Part shown: positions 53,561 through 61,961 of the stretch, in pieces
Layout: every line of letters begins with the position of its first letter
Position numbering within the stretch: position 1 is the stretch's first letter
Source of the DNA: SIG607 sp045648445
Lineage (GTDB): Bacteria; Bacillota; Clostridia; Oscillospirales; Acutalibacteraceae
NCBI GenBank assembly: GCA_045648445.1
Contig: JAZRNY010000022.1
Span: 62,001 to 126,000 of the forward strand
Direction: 5' to 3'
Length of the DNA: 64,000 bases
Made by a program: the position numbers and the translations under genes
The notes under the pieces: model-generated
Told to the model about the DNA's origin: nothing
The model's input: the letters and a program-made list of their open reading frames with translations, nothing else
Database searches by the model: none

Positions 53561-53639
53561 AATTTACAGTTTAGATATTGTAAAAATTACCACCGGGCTG
53601 TATAATATAAATATAAAATATTTAACAGGCGGTAAAGTA

Positions 53640-54746
53640 ATGAAACTTGATTTTAAAACTTTATTTAAAATTGGTATAGCAGTTTTTTTGGTTTATCTTT
53701 GTATAAACTATTGGAACGACGTTTCGGTTGCGCTAATAGGCGCCGCCGCGCCCATTATAATCGGTTTAGTTATTGCTTATCTTGTTAACATAATTATGTC
53801 CGGTTATGAAAGGCATTATTTCCCTAAAAGCAATAAAAAATTTATAGTTAAAAGCCGAAGACCTATTTGTATGGTAGGCGCATTTTTAACAGTTATAGCA
53901 GTTATTGCGCTTATTGTAGTTATAGTTGTACCGCAACTTGTTTCGTGTATTCAGGTTTTAATTGCAAAATTGCCTTATGCTACAGGCGTAGTTATTGATA
54001 AACTCAGCAACGTTAAGTTTGTTTCAAAAGAATTTTTAACAAGTCTTGAAAAAATCAACTGGCAAGAGGTTATTGATAAAATAACGGGAATAGCAACTTC
54101 GGGCGTTGGCATTGTTGTTGACGTGGTAGTTAAATCGGTTACAAAGGTATTTTCTGCCATAGTTACCGTATTTTTAAGCGTTATATTTGCCGTTTATATT
54201 TTAGTCAGCAAAGAAAAACTAAAAAGACAGGCAAGCAAGGTTTTAAACCACTATTTATTGCCTAAGTGGTACGATAAAGTTATATACTTTTTTAAAACTT
54301 TAAACGAAAGTTTCCGCCGTTATATAGTAGGACAGTGTACCGAAGCGGTAATTTTAGGCGTACTTTGCACCGTTGGTATGTATATTTTAAATATTCCTTA
54401 TGCGGCAATGATAGGCGCGCTTATAGCCTTTACCGCCCTTATCCCTATAGCAGGCGCATTTATCGGCGCAGGTGTGGGCGCGTTTATGATACTTACCGAA
54501 AATCCCGTAAAAGCCCTTGTATTTATAATTTATATTTTACTTTTACAGCAACTTGAGGGCAATCTTATTTATCCAAAGGTGGTAGGAACGTCAATAGGCT
54601 TACCTGCCATTTGGGTACTTGCGGCAGTTACGGTAGGCGGCGGTATGTTTGGCATTGTGGGAATGTTAATTTTTGTGCCAATTACGGCAGCCGTTTGGAA
54701 AATCGTCAGAGACGATATTAACAAAAACTCCCGAAAGGAAATATAA
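53640..54746 (+). CDS. AI-2E-family transporter
   Basis: 368 residues, about eight TM helices and an internal soluble loop. AYLVNIIMSGYERHY, RYIVGQCTEAVILGVLC, and C-terminal VGTSIGLPAIWVLAAVTVGG are typical of the AI-2E/PerM-like exporters. Substrate assignments in this family are uncertain. It precedes relQ with 1 base between stop and TTG start. Confidence 0.87.
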   Translation: MKLDFKTLFKIGIAVFLVYLCINYWNDVSVALIGAAAPIIIGLVIAYLVNIIMSGYERHYFPKSNKKFIVKSRRPICMVGAFLTVIAVIALIVVIVVPQLVSCIQVLIAKLPYATGVVIDKLSNVKFVSKEFLTSLEKINWQEVIDKITGIATSGVGIVVDVVVKSVTKVFSAIVTVFLSVIFAVYILVSKEKLKRQASKVLNHYLLPKWYDKVIYFFKTLNESFRRYIVGQCTEAVILGVLCTVGMYILNIPYAAMIGALIAFTALIPIAGAFIGAGVGAFMILTENPVKALVFIIYILLLQQLEGNLIYPKVVGTSIGLPAIWVLAAVTVGGGMFGIVGMLIFVPITAAVWKIVRDDINKNSRKEI

Positions 54747-54747
54747 A

Positions 54748-55416
54748 TTGAAAACTGATTTTGAAACTATTTTAGAAAAAGGTTTTGCCTATATTTTAGA
54801 AAAACTTGGCAAGGATCAGGTGGAAAAATATAAAACACTTATGGCGTATTACCGTTGCGCTATGATGGAGATTGAAACCAAGTTCAACGTTTTAAACGAA
54901 GAATATTCTTTGGCATTAGACCGTAATCCTATAAGCAGTATTAAAACAAGACTGAAAAGTTTTGAAAGCATCAAGGAAAAACTTCAGCGAAAAGAACTGC
55001 CGTTAAGGGTAGAAAGCATTGAAGAAAATTTAAATGACGTTGCAGGGGTAAGGGTGGTTTGCTCCTTTCCCGAGGACGTTTACACACTTGCCGAAGCGCT
55101 TTTAAAACAGGACGACATAACCCTTGTTGAAAAAAAGGATTACATACTGAACCCAAAAGAAAACGGATACAGAAGTTTGCATTTAATTGTCGGTGTTCCT
55201 ATTTTTTTGGCAAAAGAAAAAAGATATATGCGTGTTGAAATCCAACTGCGCACCATAGCAATGGACGTTTGGGCAAGTTTAGAGCATCAACTGCGCTATA
55301 AAAAGGACGTAGAATTTACTGCTCAAATGGCAGAAGAACTAAAAAAATGTGCCGAACTCAGCGCCGAACTGGACAGCAGAATGGATGCGCTCAGAGAGGT
55401 TATAGCAAACAAATAA
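54748..55416 (+). CDS. relQ: Small alarmone synthetase RelQ-type
   Basis: Synthesises (p)ppGpp from ATP and GDP/GTP. 222 residues with family motifs IKTRLKSFESIKEKLQRKE (substrate binding), DVAGVRVVCSFPEDVY, GYRSLHLIVGVPI and RVEIQLRTIAMDVWASLEHQ. No hydrolase or regulatory domain. The start is TTG at 54748 because AGGA lies 8 bases upstream and the frame otherwise runs far back into the AI-2E gene. Length fits RelQ (about 210). Confidence 0.9.
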   Translation: MKTDFETILEKGFAYILEKLGKDQVEKYKTLMAYYRCAMMEIETKFNVLNEEYSLALDRNPISSIKTRLKSFESIKEKLQRKELPLRVESIEENLNDVAGVRVVCSFPEDVYTLAEALLKQDDITLVEKKDYILNPKENGYRSLHLIVGVPIFLAKEKRYMRVEIQLRTIAMDVWASLEHQLRYKKDVEFTAQMAEELKKCAELSAELDSRMDALREVIANK

Positions 55417-55436
55417 TAGAAAAAAGGTTCAACGAA

Positions 55437-55664
55437 GAGGCGCACTCCGTAAGGAAGTGCGCCTCAGTTATATTCGCGGGCGGCGAGTTATATTGCTTCG
55501 CAGTTATATTTGGGCTTCGCCCAAGTTATATTGCCTTCGGCAGTTTTAAGGCGAATATAATACAACTAAAACCGATGGGTTTTAATATCACTCTTTAGAA
55601 ATATCTCGCCTTTGGCGAGGTATTCTAAAGAATATCACTGTGAGACCTGTCTCACAATATCACT
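55437..55664. repeat. Mini-hairpin array 4 (spacers AGTTATATT, then AATATCACT)
   Basis: Stems in order: GAGGCGCACT...AGTGCGCCTC; CGC-GGG-CGGCG (weak); GC-TTC-GC; TGGGC-TTC-GCCCA; GCC-TTC-GGC; a weak unit at about 55561-55585; CTTTAGAA...TTCTAAAG containing inner CTCGCC-TTT-GGCGAG; GTGAGAC-CT-GTCTCAC. The first five are joined by AGTTATATT and the later ones by AATATCACT. This fills the 394-base gap between relQ and the lipoprotein at 55811. Confidence 0.85.
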
Positions 55665-55810
55665 AAATATTTTATCTCTGAGTTAGGTATAATTTCAAAG
55701 TATGTAACCCACTATGACACTTATCTATTGAAAGTGTCAATTTTTATGCAAAAAGGAAATTGGGAGAAACTTCTTTACGAAGCGTCTCCCAAAGTTGAAC
55801 CTTTTAGTTT

Positions 55811-56236
55811 TTACTCAGCAATTTTTGTTAATTTGTGAATTTTGTTTTCGCTTGTTGTAATTGTTAAAGTATCGTTTTCAACGGTGTAGGTAACGGGGTT
55901 GTTTGCAATATACATTTTATTTTCAACAAACTTATATTTTTGTTTTGAATCCTTTTGTTCGCCAACTTTAAGGGTAACGTTTCCGTCGTCATAAAAAACG
56001 TAATAGGAATTTTCAAAGGTTTGCTCATTACCGTTTGTCGTTATTGAAACAAGGTTCCATTTTCCTAAAATTACCTTTGCTTCTTCAGGGATAACGAAGG
56101 CGGAATCATCATAGGTGAATTCGGGCAAACTTACTGTAATATCGCCGTCGGTGGATATAATATAACCGCTTGGCGAACAGCCGGTTAGAGTAAAAAGTAA
56201 TACCATTATAACTAATGCTACTATACTGCGTTTCAT
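55811..56236 (-). CDS. Small lipoprotein with lipocalin-like domain
   Basis: 141 residues: signal MKRSIVALVIMVLLFTLTGC with lipobox, then a compact beta-barrel-like domain (ILGKWNLVSITTNG, YYVFYDDGNVTLKVGEQKD, NPVTYTVENDTLTITTSENK). The W-x-L-x-S-I opening and alternating strands fit lipocalin-like (DUF4488/5004-type) folds. Divergent from parA. Function unknown. Confidence 0.75.
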   Translation of the reverse strand: MKRSIVALVIMVLLFTLTGCSPSGYIISTDGDITVSLPEFTYDDSAFVIPEEAKVILGKWNLVSITTNGNEQTFENSYYVFYDDGNVTLKVGEQKDSKQKYKFVENKMYIANNPVTYTVENDTLTITTSENKIHKLTKIAE

Positions 56237-56364
56237 AAAAATACCTCGTAAAAAAATTTTCTTTACTTATTGTATCATAAACTTTTACTAATTGCAATTA
56301 CTGATTGTTTTTTGTTTAAAACTTTGGTATAATAACAGTATATATATTTACATGAGGTGACACC

Positions 56365-57135
56365 ATGGGTAAAATTATTGCGGTGGTAAATCAAAAAGGC
56401 GGAGTAGGAAAAACTACTACTGCCGTTAATCTTGTTTCCGCCCTTGGAATGATGGGTAAAAAGGTACTTCTTGCCGACTGTGACCCGCAGGGAAATTCTA
56501 CCAGCGGTTACGGTATCAGCAAAAAGGAAATTTCCCGTTCTGCTTACGGATTGCTAATTGGTCAGTATTCTGCCGAGGAGGCTATTATACATACAAAGTT
56601 TGAAAACGTTGATATTGTTCCGTCGGATATGAACTTGGCTGCTGCCGAGGTTGAAATGATTGAACTTGAAAACCGTCACCAACAGTTAAAGTTAACTTTG
56701 GCGCGTGTTAGGGAAAATTACGATTATATTTTTATCGATTGTCCTCCCTCTTTAGGTCTTATAACCATAAACGCGCTTGTGGCAAGTGACACCGTACTGG
56801 TTCCTATTCAGTGTGAATATTTTGCCCTTGAGGGTCTTTCGCAACTTATGGCATCGGTACGTCAGGTTAAGCGACTTTATAATCCCACCCTTGAACTTGA
56901 GGGTGTAGTGCTGACAATGTACGACGGCAGACTTAATTTAACAAATCAAGTAGTTAACGAAATTAAAAAGTTTTTTGCCGGAAAACTTTTTGCAACTGCC
57001 ATTCCCCGTTCAGTCAGACTAAGCGAGGCGCCGAGTTTTGGTATGCCCATACAGTATTATGACAAACGAGGTAAAGGCGCCGTGGCTTACGATAAGTTGG
57101 CAGAAGAATTTTTAAAGAGAAACAGGAGGGTATAA
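56365..57135 (+). CDS. parA: Chromosome partitioning ATPase ParA/Soj
   Basis: 256 residues, MinD/ParA Walker-type ATPase with MGKIIAVVNQKGGVGKTTTA, switch region DCDPQGNSTSG and FIDCPPSLGLITINAL. Works with ParB in origin segregation and DnaA control. ATGAGGTGACACC is the leader. parB begins 1 base after its stop. Confidence 0.97.
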   Translation: MGKIIAVVNQKGGVGKTTTAVNLVSALGMMGKKVLLADCDPQGNSTSGYGISKKEISRSAYGLLIGQYSAEEAIIHTKFENVDIVPSDMNLAAAEVEMIELENRHQQLKLTLARVRENYDYIFIDCPPSLGLITINALVASDTVLVPIQCEYFALEGLSQLMASVRQVKRLYNPTLELEGVVLTMYDGRLNLTNQVVNEIKKFFAGKLFATAIPRSVRLSEAPSFGMPIQYYDKRGKGAVAYDKLAEEFLKRNRRV

Positions 57136-57136
57136 A

Positions 57137-57982
57137 ATGGCAGTAAAAAAAGGAGGCCTTGGCAGAGGTCTTGATGCGCTTTTCAGCGAAAATGCCACCG
57201 ATGAGGGCAAACTTTCTGAACTTGATATTCACGAAATTGAACCCAACAAAGAACAACCCCGTAAAGATTTTGACGAGGAGGCTTTAAACGAACTTGCCGA
57301 CAGTATTTCGGTACATGGACTTTTACAGCCCATAGTTGTTCGCCCCCGCGCTTCAGGAAGATATGAAATAATTGCAGGTGAACGCCGTTGGCGCGCCTGT
57401 AGAATTGCAGGGCTTACCAGAGTTCCTGCGGTTATTAAGGAACTTGACGAACAATCTGCCGCTGAAGTTGCCCTTGTTGAAAATTTACAAAGAGAAGATT
57501 TAAACGCTTACGAAGAAGCCCTTGGATATAACACCCTTATTGAAAAATTTGGTTTAACACAAGAAGACACCGCTACTCGCGTTGGCAAATCACGCGCCGC
57601 CGTAGCAAACTCTTTAAGACTTTTAAAGTTAGACAAAAAAATGTTAGAGGCACTGCGTGAAGGCAAAATTACCGCCGGTCACGCAAGGGCGTTACTTTCG
57701 GTAGAGGGTGAAAAACGCGATCAACTTTTCCTTCTTGCCTTAAATGGCGCATCGGTCAGAAATCTTGAAGCCCTTGCTTCTAAAAAACCTGCAAAGGCAA
57801 AAAAGAAACCCGAAACGATTTCTAATTTTGAAAAAGAAGTTGCTTTATCGCTAAAGGAAGTTTTGCACCGTCCTGTTAAAATTACCGGAGGAAAAAACGG
57901 CAAAGGCAGTCTTACTATAGAATTTTACAGTAAAGAAGAACTTGCTGATTTTGCAAAGCGTCTTGCAGGAAAGGAGAACTAA
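57137..57982 (+). CDS. parB: ParB/Spo0J centromere-binding CTPase
   Basis: 281 residues. N-terminal GLGRGLDALFSEN (ParA-stimulating), CTP-binding GERRWRACRIAG, parS-binding helix-turn-helix TQEDTATRVGKSRAAVANSL and a C-terminal dimer domain. Its parS targets are at 44075 and 44152, and possibly others outside this window. Confidence 0.97.
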   Translation: MAVKKGGLGRGLDALFSENATDEGKLSELDIHEIEPNKEQPRKDFDEEALNELADSISVHGLLQPIVVRPRASGRYEIIAGERRWRACRIAGLTRVPAVIKELDEQSAAEVALVENLQREDLNAYEEALGYNTLIEKFGLTQEDTATRVGKSRAAVANSLRLLKLDKKMLEALREGKITAGHARALLSVEGEKRDQLFLLALNGASVRNLEALASKKPAKAKKKPETISNFEKEVALSLKEVLHRPVKITGGKNGKGSLTIEFYSKEELADFAKRLAGKEN

Positions 57983-57983
57983 A

Positions 57984-59273
57984 ATGGAGTATAAAATGAT
58001 ACTTACCGACGAGCAAAAAGCCATACTTAACGGCGAAAAGGGCGAAGTTATGGCAAAGGTTATGGAATCGGTTGTTCGTTACGGCGAACTTTTCGGCGCA
58101 CAGCGTCTTGTTAAGGTAACAAGCAAGTATAACCATCTTGTAACCTCTTTCGGTCTTAAAATGATGACACCTGTTTTTGATTTAATGCAACAGTTAATTG
58201 ATGCAGGTGTTGTTTCAAGTCAACAGTTTTCGGTTGATCCCCGTCCCATTGATAAAAACGTTCCTGCAAACTTTTTGCAAAAGTTCATTTTTAATAATTT
58301 TATGTACTCTAAGCAAGATTTTTATGAAAAACAACTTAAAGAACTTGGTCTTATGAGTGACGATGCATTTACCTGTACCTGTTATATGGACGAAATGGGC
58401 AACAAACCTCAAAAGGGTGACGTGCTTTCTTGGGCAGAATCCAGCGCCGTTGTATATGCAAACTCGGTACTTGGCGCCCGTTGTAACAGAAATTCGGGAA
58501 TTATTGATATTATGGGCTCGATTGCCGGTTTTGTTCCTGAGTTCGGTCTTTTAACCGACCAAGGCAGAAAGGCAAGTTTTATAGTAGAAATAAAAACCAC
58601 TAAAAAGCCCGAAGCGCAGTTGCTTGGTTCTGCCATTGGTATGCGCGTTATGGAGGCTGTTCCTTATATTAAAGGCCTTGACAAATGGCTCGGAAGCGAT
58701 CTTGACGATGCGGCTTGTACTTATCTTAAAGATTTTGGCGCCGCTACGGCATCAAACGGTGCGGTTGGTCTTTACCACGTTGACGGACTTACTCCCGAAG
58801 CAAAAGAATTTGGCGAAGAACTTATTAAAGAAGATGCCGAGGTTTACGTAATTGATGATGCTGAATTAAAGAGAGTGTATGATAACTACCCTGTAATTTG
58901 GAAAAATAAAGACGCCGCTCCTAAACTTTGTTTTATGGGTTGTCCTCATATGAGTTTAGAACAACTTAAAAGTTGGACCGAAAGGGTTGAAACCGCCCTT
59001 GCTCAGTCCGGCAACAAAAAAGTAGTTATTCCTACTGTATTTACCGCTGCTCCAAAGGTGCTTGAAGAATTTAATAAAACCGAATATGCGCAGCGCTTAA
59101 AGGCTACGGGTGTTATTACTTCGTACATTTGTCCGCTTATGTATATGAACAATCCATTGTGTGCAAAAATGCCTGTAATTACTTCAAGTAATAAACTTCG
59201 CACCTACACAACTGCCAGATACTATACCGACGATGAAATTTTAATGCAAATAACTCAGGGGGGTAAAAAATAA
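57984..59273 (+). CDS. Aconitase X, large (catalytic) subunit
   Basis: 429 residues of the DUF521/AcnX catalytic family. Fe-S ligands and motifs: FTCTCYMDEMGNKPQKGDVL, SSAVVYANSVLGARCNRNSG, CFMGCPHMSLEQL and ITSYICPLMYMNN. AcnX enzymes dehydrate cis-3-hydroxy-L-proline in bacteria or mevalonate-5-phosphate in archaea; the substrate here cannot be chosen. ATG at 57984 after AAGGAGAAC. The small subunit starts at its stop. Confidence 0.93.
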   Translation: MEYKMILTDEQKAILNGEKGEVMAKVMESVVRYGELFGAQRLVKVTSKYNHLVTSFGLKMMTPVFDLMQQLIDAGVVSSQQFSVDPRPIDKNVPANFLQKFIFNNFMYSKQDFYEKQLKELGLMSDDAFTCTCYMDEMGNKPQKGDVLSWAESSAVVYANSVLGARCNRNSGIIDIMGSIAGFVPEFGLLTDQGRKASFIVEIKTTKKPEAQLLGSAIGMRVMEAVPYIKGLDKWLGSDLDDAACTYLKDFGAATASNGAVGLYHVDGLTPEAKEFGEELIKEDAEVYVIDDAELKRVYDNYPVIWKNKDAAPKLCFMGCPHMSLEQLKSWTERVETALAQSGNKKVVIPTVFTAAPKVLEEFNKTEYAQRLKATGVITSYICPLMYMNNPLCAKMPVITSSNKLRTYTTARYYTDDEILMQITQGGKK

Positions 59274-59716
59274 TGAAAACCTTTAAAGGAAGAATTGTTG
59301 CTCCCGGAACCGTTACTGCCGAGGCGCTTGTAAGCTACGGCGGACTTAACACTCTTGCATCTTTTCAAAAGGCATTGCAGTTTGGCGATAAAAACGCCAC
59401 CTGCGGTGACCAGAACAACCCCGATCTTTACGGTCAGCAAATGGTAGGAAAGGCTTTATGTCTTCCTATGACAATCGGTTCTACTACGGGCGGTTTAGTG
59501 CTTTACTGCGCCTGCGCTATGAAAAGACAACCTGCTTGTATGCTTTTCAGCGAACCGATTGATTCTCTTGCCGCCGCAGGTGTTATACTTGCAGACGTAT
59601 GGCTAAAGGACGTTAAAATGCCCGTTGTAGACAGTCTTGGTAGTGAGTTTTTAGACTATGTAAAAACGGGAATGAGCATAACCGTTAACCAAGACGGCAG
59701 TGTAAGTGTGGAATAA
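59273..59716 (+). CDS. Aconitase X, small (swivel) subunit, DUF126
   Basis: 147 residues: FKGRIVAPGTVTAEALVSYG, then KALCLPMTIGSTTGGLVLYC, the swivel-domain signature, and VDSLGSEFLDYV. TAATG overlap with the large-subunit gene. Subunits are fused in some organisms; here they are split. Confidence 0.93.
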   Translation: MKTFKGRIVAPGTVTAEALVSYGGLNTLASFQKALQFGDKNATCGDQNNPDLYGQQMVGKALCLPMTIGSTTGGLVLYCACAMKRQPACMLFSEPIDSLAAAGVILADVWLKDVKMPVVDSLGSEFLDYVKTGMSITVNQDGSVSVE

Positions 59717-59719
59717 TTT

Positions 59720-60571
59720 ATGAATTTAGCAGATATAAGAACTATTAAGGAACTTTTAACTCCATTGGGTTTTTCCTTTAAAAAATCCTTGGGTCAAAAC
59801 TTTCTTATTGACGGTGACGTTTGTCCTGCAATGGCCCAGTCCAGCGCAGACGATCAGACAGGTGTGCTTGAAATCGGCCCCGGTGTGGGCGTTTTAACGG
59901 TAGAGTGCGCAAAGGTGGCTAAAAAGGTTGTGGCAATTGAACTTGACAACCGATTAAAGCCTGTTTTAGAAAAAACTTTAGCCGATTATCCCAATGCCGA
60001 AGTAGTTTTCGGCGACGCTATGGAACTTGATTTGGCCGCACTTATAAAAGAAAAGTTCAGCGACTGTCAAAGGGTGGCTATTTGCGCAAATTTGCCCTAT
60101 TATATTACTTCGCCCATAATTATGCGATTGCTGACCGCAAAACTTCCCATTGAAAGCATTACCGTAATGGTACAAAAGGAAGCGGCAGAGCGACTTTGCG
60201 CTCAGGTTGGAAGCAGAGATGCAGGCGCGGTAACGGTGGCGGTGGCTTATTATGCAAATGCAGAACTGCTTTTCGAGGTTGGCAGAGAATCTTTTATGCC
60301 ATCTCCAAACGTAGATTCGGCGGTAATAAGGCTAAACGTATTAAAAAATCCGCCCGTAGAGGTAAAAAACGAAGAATTTTTCTTTTCGCTTGTTAAAGCC
60401 TGTTTTGCGCAAAGGCGAAAAACACTTTGCAATACCGTTTCAAATACCCTTGGAATAGGAAAAGAAAAAATCAGTAATGCGTTAAAGGAATTAGAACTTT
60501 CTGAAACTGTTCGCAGTGAAGCGCTGACCTTTGAACAACTTGCCATTTTAAGTGATTTATTATATGCATAA
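59720..60571 (+). CDS. ksgA: 16S rRNA dimethyladenosine transferase KsgA/RsmA
   Basis: Dimethylates A1518 and A1519 of 16S rRNA. 283 residues with GFSFKKSLGQNFLID, SAM motif VLEIGPGVGVLTVE, catalytic NLPYYITSPI and FMPSPNVDSAVI. GTGTGGAATAATTT precedes the ATG, 4 bases after the AcnX small subunit; ribosome binding is weak. Confidence 0.97.
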   Translation: MNLADIRTIKELLTPLGFSFKKSLGQNFLIDGDVCPAMAQSSADDQTGVLEIGPGVGVLTVECAKVAKKVVAIELDNRLKPVLEKTLADYPNAEVVFGDAMELDLAALIKEKFSDCQRVAICANLPYYITSPIIMRLLTAKLPIESITVMVQKEAAERLCAQVGSRDAGAVTVAVAYYANAELLFEVGRESFMPSPNVDSAVIRLNVLKNPPVEVKNEEFFFSLVKACFAQRRKTLCNTVSNTLGIGKEKISNALKELELSETVRSEALTFEQLAILSDLLYA

Positions 60572-60572
60572 A

Positions 60573-60612
60573 AGACAAACACTCCGTTTTCACGGAGTGT
60601 TTGTCTATTTTA
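60573..60612 (+). terminator. ksgA terminator
   Basis: AGACAAACACTCCG/CGGAGTGTTTGTCT perfect stem, 6-base loop, TATTTT tail. A second stem AAAAAGG.CCGCAGCC / GGCTGCGGCTTCCTTTTT-like region follows to 60682. Confidence 0.9.
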
Positions 60613-60741
60613 AAGGGGTTTGAGGAGAGAGTTTTTTCTTTCGAAAAAACTGTATCAAAAAGGCTGCGGCTTCCTTTTTGATAAATTTAGTTTAACGCAT
60701 AAATTTTATCAGACTATGAACAAAATTTTAACTTTTTAGGT

Positions 60742-60771
60742 GTATATCGTAAACAAATTTCGTCAATAATA
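60742..60771 (+). promoter_or_regulatory. Sigma-F-like promoter of the SpoIIQ-like gene
   Basis: GTATA, 15 bases, GTCAATAATA: it fits the forespore sigma-F consensus (GywTA, then GgnrAnAnTw) at all fixed positions but one. The predicted transcript would start about 12 bases before the ATG at 60790, keeping AGAGGTG. Confidence 0.5.
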
Positions 60772-60789
60772 CTTCATAGAGGTGTTACT

Positions 60790-61467
60790 ATGAAGTTTTA
60801 TGAATCAAAAATAGCAAAATTTATTGCAGGAAAAGGTTTTTACGTGGTTTTGGCGGTATGTATGGCAATTATTGGTGTGGCTGCATATTCTGCCATGGAA
60901 AAAAACACCCCCGAACCCTTTATTGACGAATCACTTATAAATCAGAACAGTCAGGAAGTTATTCCGTCTTACCCTGCAGAAAGTCAGCAAATAAAAACTA
61001 ACGATAATGAGGAAAGTTCTCAAAACAGTGAAGCAGGCGCCGTTACCGAGGAAACTAATCCGCCCGTTTTTGTTATGCCTATTGAAGGTAATATTTTAAA
61101 ACCCTTTAGTGAAGATACCCTTATTTACAGTGCCACCTATAAAGATATGCGTATTCATACGGGTGTAGACATTGCCCCCACCGTTGCCAACGTGGTTGTC
61201 TCTGCCTTTTCGGGTACGGTTATAGGGGTTGACGAAAACACAAACTACGGCACAGTAGTTACCATTGACCACGGCGACGGCATAATGCTTAGTTACTGCG
61301 GTTTAAAAAACGTGACAGTAAAAAGCGGAGACAAGGTTAATTCAGAAGAAGTTTTAGGGGAAATTGACGTGGTGTTAAACGAAAGCGCCGACGCAATTCA
61401 TTTGCACCTTGAACTAATGATAAACGGCGAATACAAAGACCCGTTATCATTGTTTGATTTTCAGTAA
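60790..61467 (+). CDS. SpoIIQ-like membrane M23 metallopeptidase
   Basis: 225 residues: short cytoplasmic tail, TM at about 15-33, a linker rich in Ser/Asn/Glu, and a C-terminal M23/LytM domain. Zinc motifs are intact: HTGVDIA and HLHLE, plus VVTIDHGDGIMLSYCGL. In clostridia forespore SpoIIQ pairs with mother-cell SpoIIIAH during engulfment. Alternative: a vegetative wall hydrolase. The sigma-F-like promoter supports the former. Confidence 0.82.
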   Translation: MKFYESKIAKFIAGKGFYVVLAVCMAIIGVAAYSAMEKNTPEPFIDESLINQNSQEVIPSYPAESQQIKTNDNEESSQNSEAGAVTEETNPPVFVMPIEGNILKPFSEDTLIYSATYKDMRIHTGVDIAPTVANVVVSAFSGTVIGVDENTNYGTVVTIDHGDGIMLSYCGLKNVTVKSGDKVNSEEVLGEIDVVLNESADAIHLHLELMINGEYKDPLSLFDFQ

Positions 61468-61532
61468 TTTTTAGATATGCATTTCTGCCTTTTTTTATGC
61501 AATAATTAGTTTTTTTATAAAAAGTTATGAAC

Positions 61533-61566
61533 AATGCCGATTAGGATACTAATCGGCATTTTTTGT
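61533..61566 (+). terminator. Terminator of the SpoIIQ-like gene
   Basis: AATGCCGATTA/TAATCGGCATT stem with 6-base loop then TTTTTTG. Confidence 0.9.
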
Positions 61567-61697
61567 TTTAAATAGGGAGTTATTAATGTTATGAACCGAG
61601 TTATGAACAATAGTTATGCACCAAATGGGTAAAAAAATGTCGGTGAATGTCGCAAAATGTATGCATAATATTTGTTTATCGACAGGAGGGAACGACC

Positions 61698-61961
61698 ATT
61701 AAACAGCGTGATTTAAAAATAGAAATGCAAAAACTTTTGAATGCAAAATTGCCCGACAAAGACGCTTTGGAACTTAAAGAAAACGGCTATAAAGTCAGCA
61801 ACGCAACCAGACTTACAGGCATTGTAATTGCTCTTTATAAAAAAGCCGCCGCAGGAGATATGAGCGCTATTAAGGAGGTTCTTTCCCTTGTTAGCGATAA
61901 AACCGAAACTTTTGAAAACGGGGTGACCATTATAGACGATGTCACAAATAAAGATTGCTGA
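61698..61961 (+). CDS. Terminase small-subunit-like protein (ATT start proposed)
   Basis: 87 residues (KQRDLKIEMQKLLNAKLPDK... ENGVTIIDDVTNKDC). Small, charged, directly before and overlapping the terminase large subunit by 23 bases, the usual place for TerS. The only strong ribosome site, AGGAGGG at 61684, lies 8 bases before an ATT in frame; an ATG at 61647 precedes that site and has none of its own. So ATT initiation, or a mutated ATG, is likely. DNA-binding role is inferred from position only. Confidence 0.65.
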   Translation: MKQRDLKIEMQKLLNAKLPDKDALELKENGYKVSNATRLTGIVIALYKKAAAGDMSAIKEVLSLVSDKTETFENGVTIIDDVTNKDC

